Shown here: positions 56,365 to 64,000 of the stretch, piece after piece
Layout: each line of letters opens with the position of its first letter
How positions within the stretch are numbered: position 1 is the first letter of the stretch
Assembly: GCA_047967505.1 (NCBI GenBank)
Contig: CM106538.1
Origin: Dipteris shenzhenensis
Taxonomy: Eukaryota; Polypodiophyta; Polypodiopsida; Gleicheniales
DNA length: 64,000 bases
Reading direction: 5' to 3' (one strand)
Made by a program: the position numbers and the translations under genes
Notes under the pieces: generated by a model
Told to the model about the DNA's origin: nothing
The model's input: the letters and a program-made list of their open reading frames with translations, nothing else
Database searches by the model: none

Positions 56365-57324
56365 TGTTAGAAATTACCCAACAAAGGGTACGGACAGCGG
56401 AAGACTGATAGAATAACCCAGGAGCTCACACAGTGTGGTGTGGGGTGTGGAATCACAAACTTCTTAAACTTATGTGCATAGAATAGATGTGTAGACTCAT
56501 CAATAGACAATGAACCAGCCAGATAGAGAAACCACCAAAATCATATATTTCTGTCCAAAAGCTATGGACACAATACAAAAGAGAGAGATCCAGAGTCCCA
56601 CCAATGGTGTGGTCCTCTGATCTTACCACAAGGTACTCCTCCTATCTGCCAGCTATCTCTAGACTCGAGCCCGCATGCTCCACCTTGAGCGTCTGTAGAC
56701 TTTTTGTCTAGAATGATCTTCTCAACCTTGCTGCTCTGTGTGTCAGCCTAGGTAGGCAGCCCTCCAAGCTCAGTCTGCAGCTCTTCCTTCTCTCTTGGTC
56801 CTCCAGGAATAGCCTCCAAGAGTAGGTCTCCTGCTGCTCCTGAATGCTTGTCTTTTGCTGCTCCAGAAGATAATAAATGAGGGCTGGAGGCCCTCCTTTT
56901 ATAGGCCCTTCAAGGGAACTGACCAGCAGCATCATTCTGGCTGACCCAAACAGGCCACCGACCAGTGTGCTGCAAAATCAGCCCTTTAAGGGCTCCAAAA
57001 CTGGGGCTGACTTCCCCATTTCGTCATGCAGGTTCCAGCCTTCATTTGGCCCTTCAACCAGGCTTGGTTGGCTGGCTGTATCCAGCCCAACCAGCCTGTG
57101 TAGTCAGGCCTTCTCCACCTGCCATCTCTGATGTGCCACTTCCAAGCTATGTTGCAGGTCATATACCTGCCCACAAGCAATGCCGCCATTTGGTGCTTGC
57201 TCCAAACAAGCTGCTGCCCATGTGGCCATCCCTTAGGACCCAGTTTCACCCCCCCCCCCTGCCCCCCCCCCCCCAATGTCTCCTCATATGGGGGCTTACA
57301 AATGGGGAGGTGACCTTTCCAACA
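56365..57324 (-). mobile_element. Solo LTR (960 bp) with perfect 5-bp TSD
   Basis: On + it starts TGTTAGAAATTACCC and ends CCTTTCCAACA. GCCAC precedes it (56360-56364) and follows it (57325-57329). The conserved block CTCCTCATATGGGGGCTTAC lies near 57281, and a TATA box (minus, CCTATAAAAGGAGGGC) near 56897, so orientation is minus. It splits the protease of the host element between Thr and the next codon. Confidence 0.85.
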
Positions 57325-57474
57325 GCCACAACATCTAGGGCAAAGAACTATCATACTTTTCCTTTTGACCCAGGTGGCCTGCATGCTGGAGCATGTTTAA
57401 TCTACAACAGGGAGTTTTGGAATTTAATCATCACTTGCAATTTTGAGGACAAAATTATATTGAGTAGGGATGGT

Positions 57475-57670
57475 TGTAATGAAGGCCAAAAGCTGGTTAA
57501 GTTAGTGGCGGTTAGGATTATTAGTACTTGGGGTTTTTTGGAAATTAGAAAGGTCAAAGGGGATACGGAGGTACTATATAAGTACCCTCCCCTCATGTGC
57601 TATGTACTTTTGATGTGACATCTAATCCTATCTACTCTCCCTTCTCCTTCCTCCTACTTCCAACCTACAC
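57475..57670 (+). repeat. About 195-bp promoter-like direct repeat, copy 2
   Basis: TGTAATGAAGGCCAAAAGCTGG, a TATA box near 57573, and TACTTTTGATGTGACATCTA match 53509-53702. It follows a purine-rich GAGTAGGGATGGT that could be a polypurine tract. Confidence 0.6.
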
Positions 57671-57699
57671 AGCTTGTTTGTATCAAGATTTTTCACAGT

Positions 57700-58050
57700 C
57701 TCATAGACCCATTGGTCTTTCAAAGACTTTAATAAATTTTCTTTCTTTCTTTCTTTCTCCCCCCCAATCTCTCTCTCTCCAGCCCTTAGCACGCCCTTTG
57801 TGGCTTGTATGAGTTATTTCCCCTTTTTGGTGTGTTTTGCACATTGTCCATAGGCCCATGAGGCTTTCCATGGACGTTAATCTCTCTCTCTCTCTCTCTC
57901 TCTCGGCTGCTAGACATCAAGGCTGACCTTGGCCAGCCCCCTCAAGACCTCAAGGCCCGCTTACCATCTCCTCAGCCCTCTCAATATACATCGAACCTGT
58001 ACTTGCAAGAAGACTATCAGACAACTCAAGAAAGGATCAAGAAAGGCTGC
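57700..58050 (+). other. Pyrimidine-rich leader before LINE ORF1
   Basis: It holds TTTCTTTC repeats and a (CT)n run at 57880-57904. No coding motif. It leads into the ORF1 frame that starts near 58055. Confidence 0.4.
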
Positions 58051-58054
58051 CATT

Positions 58055-59720
58055 ATGGAGACAAAAGAGAGCTCACCAAACCAGAATAACAAGGGGTGAG
58101 AAGGATCTGAAGTATAGCCTCATCTGGACGAAGGCGGAGAAAATAGAAGATCCGAGTGCCAAGGCTTGCATATTAACACTCAAGGAAATATGTAAGATGC
58201 AAGACACAGAAATTGAATGCCTATGCAAGAAGCTGAGAGAGACTAGAGAAGATGAGCTCTCAAACCTCCGAGCCCAAATGCAAGATGAAATGAAGAAATG
58301 GCAAGAGGAGATGCAAACCAAATGGACATGTGAAGAAGGTAAAATGCTGTAGGACATGACTTGTGTTCTAGGTAAAAAAACCAGTAATTTGACCTCTAAA
58401 ATTGAGACATTGGGAGCCCATGTTGCTGCCCCTCAAGATGAGAATGACAAACTGAAGGCAAGTGCACATTGGGAGGAAGGGGAGTTTCAGCCACCTTTAA
58501 ACAAGGAGCTGAACACCATTAAAGAACAAATGCAACAGCTCAAAAATGCAAAGGGGACGTCAGAGGAAGGGTGCAAGATCATTGATGTGCTGAAATCAAA
58601 GAATGAACAGCTCAAAAAGGAAATTTCAACTTTGCAAACAATGGTACAAGGGAAACATGCTGAGTTCATACAACAAATCACGAAGGGGAAAGCAGATATG
58701 CTTGCATGGAAAGATGTACTAAAGAAAGACACAACACCAACGAAAAGGGAGCTCATTGCTGAAACACTTGAGGAAGAAAAACAACGGGGTAGTAAGATTT
58801 TGAATGTGCTGGCCAGAGGCCTAACAGTAGGTATTGTGATAATTCTTTTTATCTTAAATGGTGCATTGCCCCATCAGCTAGATTTAGATTTAGATGCTCG
58901 TTGGGGAGAGACTAAAATGAAAACGTTTAGACTTCACAAGCAATTGTAGCTTGATTGAAGAGATTTTGGACTACCTTTTGATTAGCCTTCTCCTTTAGTG
59001 CTAGCCTTCGTCATGGCTGAGTTTGCCCTTCACCTCCGGAGTGCCGATAGAAACTTAGTACGAAGACTTTGTATAAATGGATGCTCAAGGGGTGTGGATT
59101 TGTATGTGTGAGAGCATATTTTTATACTATGGTCTACACCCATTGTTGGGTGCTGATGACGTCAGTGGGGATGTCATAGTAGCTAGTCCTTGCTATGCAT
59201 GATGGAGTTTATGGTTTTCAACCTTGTGAGTGACTATCATGAGATTGAAACTGCACTATGTTGTGTTTGTAGAGGATGAGTTTGGGAATGTTCCTGGATT
59301 CATCTAGGTTTATAGAGGCCTAACAGTAGGTGATAGCTCCATGTCAGATGCCAAAATCCTTTTTGACAAGATGGGAGTAAAGCTCACTTGTGAATTAGCC
59401 TGGAGAGTGGGTAAAGTAGATGCACCGATGAGGCCTTTGGTTGTAATGTTAAGAACAACCACAGATAGATCCATCCTTATGCGTACACGGGCAGCATTGA
59501 AGGGGGACCAATATTTTTCTAGATGAAGATCTTACACTCCTACAGTAGGAGCATAGAAGGGAAGGAATGGTACGGGTGATGGCTGCAAGACAAGAGGGGA
59601 AATGGGCAGTTTACAGAGATGGTAGGGTGATCATTCGAGAGAGGGAAGAAAAAGAAGCACGAGATGCAGGAGAAGGGGACAGCACATGACGGCGTCTGAA
59701 CGATGGGGCGAGTATGCAAA
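58055..59720 (+). pseudogene. LINE ORF1 (coiled coil and RNA-binding core), interrupted
   Basis: An ATG at 58055 is followed by a stop and frameshift. The main frame then runs from about 58110 through a TAG at 58350 to 58832. It is a long coiled coil (ECLCKKLRETREDELSNLRA, QMQDEMKKWQEEMQTK, LNTIKEQMQQLKNAKG). A 481-bp retroposon interrupts it at ARGLTVG, and the text resumes at 59314 with DSSMSDAKILFDKMGVKLTC, then DRSILMRTRAALKG. In other frames MVRVMAARQEGKWAVYRDGR follows. The coiled coil then RNA-binding core is the plan of L1-type ORF1. Confidence 0.65.
58815..59331 (+). mobile_element. Short LINE-tail-like retroposon (481 bp) with 18-bp TSD
   Basis: AGAGGCCTAACAGTAGGT occurs at 58815-58832 and exactly again at 59314-59331. 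The body (58833-59313) starts with a coding end LDLDARWGETKMKTFRLHKQ then L and a stop, followed by about 360 bp of non-coding tail ending GGATTCATCTAGGTTTAT. It is the longest of four copies. Skipping it with one target copy joins the ORF1 frame on both sides. Confidence 0.85.
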
Positions 59721-59782
59721 ACAAATTGAGAATGGGAGTGTGGAATTGTAATGGCACCCTATAGTCTGACCCAAGGGGGTTC
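59715..59782 (+). pseudogene. Start of LINE ORF2 endonuclease
   Basis: MQNKLRMGVWNCNGTL then a stop and SDPRG. LRMGVWNCNG is the usual opening of an APE-type LINE endonuclease. The Copia LTR at 59783 cuts it off after about 22 codons. Confidence 0.5.
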
Positions 59783-60379
59783 TGTTGAGATTCCGCATCT
59801 CCAGGCGTGGCCAGCCGACCAGCCCCCATGCAGCAAGGGGGGCCAGAGGGGGTAGGCTGGCCGACCAGCTGGTCGGCCCAGTTGGCCTGACCGACCAGGC
59901 TGGTCGGTCCAGCCAGACTGGCCGACTACCCCCCCTGGCCTGCCCTATAAAAGGGCCTCCTTCCCTTCATTTCCTCCATCACTTCTTGCAGCTCCTCAAG
60001 GCTCCAGCATACAGCCTGCTCCTGACCATCCCCTCAGAGCCCCCTCTCAGCTGCTCAGTTGGCTGCCCACACTCCCGCAGCAGATCTTGCCTCTTCAGGG
60101 CCCTTGCCTCCCCGCTCCAGGCCTCTGCCTCTTCGTTTCAGGCTTCTCTTGCCTCCGTGCTCTCAGGCTTCAGCTTTCTTGTGTTCCCCCCTTTTTCTCT
60201 GCTTCAGTTCAGCCTCACCAGCAGCTCCTGTTTTCTATCTTATTCAAGATATCTTGTATTTCAGTTGCTGCCCTGGTTTAAGGGCTGATTTACAGCAGAT
60301 CAGTGGTGGTACATTTTGTTATCTCTAGTGTTCTCTGTGTGGCTCTATAATTTCAGTTTGTTTGCATCTTCCGCTGCCA
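59783..60379 (+). repeat. Copia 5' LTR (about 597 bp)
   Basis: It starts TGTTGAGATTCCGCATC. A run of GGTCGG/CCGACC words (59858-59925) precedes the TATA palindrome GCCCTATAAAAGGGC near 59942. The end is set at the CA eight bases before the primer site and may be off by a few bases. Confidence 0.7.
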
Positions 60380-60387
60380 TTTTAATA

Positions 60388-60399
60388 TGGTATCAGAGC
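60388..60399 (+). promoter_or_regulatory. Copia primer-binding site
   Basis: TGGTATCAGAGC, complementary to initiator Met tRNA, intact. Confidence 0.9.
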
Positions 60400-60777
60400 A
60401 CCAGGTTACTCTCTGATCTGGGAACTTCTATATTGATGAAGTTGAAGAAGTTTGTCCTCCACTGACTACAGAGCTTTCTTCTCCCCTCCCTTCTCCCCTC
60501 CCTAATATATATATTTTTTATTTTTCCTTCCCGTACCCCGGGCTATCAATAGCAGCCTATTGCTTCATCAAGAGCCTCTCCCCCCCTTCCTTCATCGCGC
60601 ATCGGGTCGGCTCCCGTCTTCACCCGTACGACTTTATTCAGGGGTTTTTTTGGCAGAACTTATTGGCTCTTGATCTTTGGGTTCGATTGTTGAGATTGGC
60701 CCTGTTCTAGACCTTGATCTTTTCACCAGCCCCGTTCTCTTCAGCCCCTTGTTGCTGTCCATTCCCTGTTTTCAGTT

Positions 60778-61347
60778 ATGGCTGATGAAACAAAGGATTC
60801 TACTCCGGATCTTCGCGTATCCCCTATGTCCAGTTTCTTTCAAGAGTCTGACAAGCCTATACGTATTCCCACTCTTCCTACATTTCCAGATGCTCGGCAG
60901 TTAGATGGGACCAATTATTCTCTTTGGAAAATTCAGATGGCGTCTGTATTGGAATCTTATGATCTTGCTGAGTTTGTTGATCCCGGGATCCCTCGTCCGT
61001 CACCTGAGGAGGAGCCACATGCTTCTCTTATCTGGGATAAATTGAATGCTCGTGTACGCTCGTTCATCTTTCTCAATTGTCAACCAGGGGTTCTCAATCA
61101 TATCAAGCATCTTACTTCTGCACGTGCTATTTGGGAATTTCTTGATGGCATGTATCTTCGCGTCACTCCCATGAAACGTATTTCCTTGGAAGTTCAGCTT
61201 CGTCGCCTCGATCCAACTACTTCTCCTTCCATACGGGACCACATCAACAAAATGCAGAGCATGCATCAGGACATCCCGCATTCTATTCTTCTCTTATTAC
61301 CTCTGGCCGCCTCAGCACCATCACTTGGGAGGAACTTGTCCCCATGA
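60778..61347 (+). CDS. Copia gag, N-terminal part
   Basis: gag coats the RNA in the virus-like particle. The frame starts MADETKDSTPDLRVSPMSSF and holds RQLDGTNYSLWKIQMASVLE then ARAIWEFLDGMYLRVTPMKR, the usual gag core order. At about 61281 it leaves frame: YSSLITSGRLSTITWEELVP continues one base over. The gag stretch expected between looks shortened, so a small deletion with a frameshift is likely. Confidence 0.8.
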   Translation: MADETKDSTPDLRVSPMSSFFQESDKPIRIPTLPTFPDARQLDGTNYSLWKIQMASVLESYDLAEFVDPGIPRPSPEEEPHASLIWDKLNARVRSFIFLNCQPGVLNHIKHLTSARAIWEFLDGMYLRVTPMKRISLEVQLRRLDPTTSPSIRDHINKMQSMHQDIPHSILLLLPLAASAPSLGRNLSP

Positions 61348-64000
61348 TGATGGATCAGGAAGAACAGTTCACTAAAACCTCTGATGGTTCTTCTGAGGCT
61401 CTTGTGGCCCATCGTCCCAAATCACGATCCAAGAATGCCCCGTCCTCTGCCAATAACTCATCTCCTTCAGATCCCTCCAGTGACCGTCCTGCTCCCAAAG
61501 GTAATTGCAATCACTGTGGCACTCCTGGCCATTATTGGCGCAATTGTCCATACCGCAAACACAAACGAGCTGACGCACCTCTGGCCGCTGCGGCTGATGC
61601 TTCCCTTACCCCTACTCCTGCATTTGTTCACCTTGAGCTCTTGAATTCGGTCCCCCTTCCTGCAGCAGAGTCATTGGCTCTCCATAGCTCCGATGCTCGT
61701 GAATGGATTGTTGATAGTGGGGCCTCTCGGCATATGACCCCCTCCTCCTCACTGCTCCAGGATCTCACTCCTCATTCTGGTCGTGTCTGCATCGGCGATA
61801 AGCACTCTATTCCTGTTCATTCAGAGGGCTCTCTTGATATTATTCCTGATGGCAAAGGGGGTAAACACTCTTCTCGTGTTCTTTATGTTCCGTCTCTCGG
61901 CTTTCATCTCCTTTCGGTTCATCAGATTTGTCAAAACAATATGAAAGTTGAGTTTGAAGCAGCCTCTGTCACCATCCGCGATCGTGCCACCGGACAGCCG
62001 GTTTGGAGCGGCCATTCTACTAATGGTATCTACAAGCTTGTTGCCCTTCCCTCCCTTACAGGAACCTCTCTTGGCGACCTTTGGCATTATCGGTTTGGTC
62101 ATTTACACATTGATGCTCTTCATCGTGCTTTCCGTGATCAGCTTGTCCTCGGCCTCCCTAACGTCGGCACTCGCCAAGGTCTCTGTCCCTCTTGCATATT
62201 GGGCAAACAACATCGCGAGCCGTTCGCTCATCATGCCTCTCGCCGTGCCACTGTTCCGCTTGGTCTTGTTCACCTCGACCTATGTGGCCCTATGCAGATT
62301 ATGTCCCTTGGGGGAGCCTCGTACTACATGCTCTTTGTTGATGATTTCAGTCGCTACTCTTGGATCTATTTTCTTTCCCACAAGGATCTGGCTTTCAGTC
62401 GTTTCCAGACCTGGCTAGCCATGGTGGAAAAAGAATCCAATCACTCCCTCAAAATTCTTCATGCTGATAAAGGTGGTGAATTCACCTCTCTCGAGTTTGA
62501 TCGGTTCTTGAGTAGTCATGGTGTCAAACGGGAATTTGCCAACACAGGTACCCCTTCTGATAATGGTGTGGTTGAACGTAAACATCGTACCGGTGTTGAA
62601 ATGGCTCGGACCATGCTCACTCACAGTCAACTCCCTCAGTCTCTTTGGGCCGAGGCCATGATGACCGCCATCCATACTCTTAACCGCTCTCCGACATCAA
62701 CAGTCCCAGGCATGACCCCTTATCAAGCTTACTATGGATCTAAGCCCGATGTTTCCCATTTTCGAGTATTTGGCTGTGATGCTTATGTTCATATTCCTAA
62801 ATCTGATCGTGGAAAGCTTAATCCTAAGTCCCACAAGCTCTTGTTCGTAGGCTACAACTCCGTCTCCACTGGCTATCGCCTCTATGATCCTCGCCGCCGC
62901 ATTATCTCCGTGAGCAGGGATGTTCTTTTCGACGAGCAGGTCCTTCCGACATCCTCCGACTCTCCTCCTATTCTTGGAGATCCGTCCGATGCCCCGGAGC
63001 CCTCTCTCCCTCCACCTGCCTCGTCCCCCGGTACATCACCTCCTATTCTCTCTCCTCCGCCTCCTTCTCCGGCTCCACCCTCGTCTGCTCCTCCTTTGGA
63101 ACCCCGCTCGGTACGTGTTTCGCGATGGCTCATTGATACTCTCCGCTCCTCCGGTCTTGAGGATCCCTACTTCGAACCACCCCCTGATGATGGGCCTCGT
63201 CGCTCTCATCGCCATCTCCCACCGTCCTCTTCTGATCCCCTTCATGTCAATTATGCCCTTATGTCTCGCATCCTCGCCACTCGTGAGCCCACTACCGTTC
63301 CTCAGGCTCTGGCCCAGCCTCATTGGAAACAGGCTATGGAAGCGGAAATTCATGCTCTTCTTCGGAACCACACCTGGGACCTTGTCCCTCGTCCCTCACA
63401 TCGTTCCGTCATTGGTGTCCGGTGGATTTTCAAAACAAAATACGCCTCTGATGGTTCTGTCGACAAGTATAAAGCTCGGCTGGTGGCTAAAGGCTATGCC
63501 CAACGACCCGGCATCGACTATGGGGAGACCTTTGCACCTACCGCTCGGATGAGCACCATCCGCACGATCCTCGCTCTTGCCGCCCACCATCAGTGGCCCA
63601 TCTTTCAAATGGACGTCAAATCTGCATTTTTGAATGGTGATCTTCATGAAGAGGTATATGTGGATCAGCCGCCCGGCTTCATTGATTCTCGTTCTCCTTT
63701 CATGGTCTGTCGCCTTCGCAAGGCTCTCTACGGTCTCAAGCAAGCTCCTCGGGCCTGGAATCAGCGTATTGATACCTTCTTCTGCCGCCAAGGACTTCTT
63801 CGCTCTCTGGCTGATCCCAATCTTTATCTTTTTCATGAAGGACAGCTTCATACCTTCATCATTCTTTATGTGGATGATTTAATCCTCACCGGGAGTCATA
63901 CCAATCATATCCTTGCCATTAAAGTTGCTCTTCAAACTGAATTTGAGATGACGGATATGGGCCTTCTCCATTTTTTCTTGGGTCTTGAGATTTGGCAGAC
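61281..64000 (+). CDS. Copia polyprotein (knuckle, protease, integrase, RT), open at window end
   Basis: From 61281 the frame has no stop for 906 codons to the window end. Domains in order: zinc knuckle CNHCGTPGHYWRNC (about 61507-61550), protease WIVDSGASRHMTP (61705-61743), zinc region DLWHYRFGHLHID and CPSCILGKQH, integrase core with GLVHLDLCGPM, LHADKGGEF and NGVVERKHRTGVEMA (the catalytic D, D and E are all present), a Ser/Pro-rich linker (62940-63110), and RT with KARLVAKGYAQRPGIDYGET, FQMDVKSAFLNGDL, KALYGLKQAPRAW and IILYVDDLILTG (YVDD near 63865). It looks capable of encoding active enzymes. RNase H is outside the window. Confidence 0.92.

Larger units (their letters stand above)
53834..57470 (+). 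pseudogene. gag-protease region of an LTR element without visible pol
   Basis: Broken frames give an N-terminal part (53834-54340, acidic: VSDNEADLMGEKIDDEPSND), a Gln/Asn-rich middle (54842 onward), a gag core with KWEEWLSAWEG and FKDLMGVMVRRKLQWYSPGL (55850-56035), a zinc-finger-like CSQCRQKGTARHKEVC (56215-56262), and RWDQCLLDSGGAT (56328-56364), the start of an aspartic protease. A short LINE-like tail (54401-54841) and a solo LTR (56365-57324) interrupt it. Skipping each insert with one target copy lets the text run on. No RT or integrase follows; the 195-bp repeat comes 150 bp after the protease. Confidence 0.5.
59783..64000 (+). mobile_element. Copia element, best preserved in the window, cut by the window end
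   Basis: 5' LTR (59783 to about 60379), primer-binding site (60388), gag (60778) and a pol frame that is still open at 64000. Only one frame break is seen, in gag. It lies inside a LINE, so it is younger than that LINE. The 3' part, with RNase H, polypurine tract and LTR, is outside. Confidence 0.88.

Noticed and set aside
61948-63851. Long frames on + (61948-62418, 62920-63552) and minus (63396-63851)
   Set aside because: They overlap the Copia pol frame in other phases. Pol has the domain motifs, so these are shadows.

Overview
This window comes from the nuclear genome of a land plant with a large, transposon-rich genome. The basis is plant-type proteins, spliced genes with GT-AG introns, very long introns, and many broken Copia, chromovirus Gypsy and LINE copies. 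A fern, lycophyte or gymnosperm fits best, but the sequence alone does not decide. Two host genes are visible, both on the + strand. The first is the 3' part of a type I protein arginine methyltransferase that matches plant PRMT6 (nine exons between 18036 and 39490). The second is the 5' part of a THO complex subunit 7 gene (two exons, 51939 to 52526). PRMT6 N-terminal exons and THO7 C-terminal exons were not found and presumably lie outside the window.

Layout. 1-6530: a tandem duplication, a Copia gag scrap, an L1-type ORF1 scrap, and a 5'-truncated LINE (3105-5918, minus) with a 15-bp target duplication and an internal inversion. 6537-15259: a decayed Ty3/Gypsy chromovirus on the minus strand with two ~1.6-kb LTRs and a 6-bp target duplication. 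16120-17490: a tandem repeat split by a solo LTR. 18036-19383: five PRMT6 exons. 19384-35111: one 15.7-kb PRMT6 intron holding at least four Copia pieces, a Gypsy piece, a LINE split by a solo LTR, and LTR remnants. 35112-39490: the last PRMT6 exons, with a 3.7-kb intron carrying a Copia gag piece and a LINE ORF1 piece. 41157-46220: a decayed Copia of the same family as the intronic copy at 25100-29849. 46220-51140: AT-rich intergenic DNA, microsatellites and a LINE 3' piece. 51939-52526: THO7 exons 1 and 2. 52527-64000: presumably THO7 intron, with a gag-protease element, a LINE ORF1, three copies of a short LINE-tail-like retroposon, a solo LTR, and a Copia whose frame is still open at the window end.

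Host functions. PRMT6 is expected to methylate arginines of nuclear proteins, including histones. THO7 is expected to act in the THO/TREX complex that couples transcription to mRNA export. They share no operon-like logic and are simply neighbours about 12.4 kb apart. The rest is layered transposon history. In three places, skipping an insertion and one copy of its target duplication lets an older element's reading frame continue, which gives a relative insertion order.
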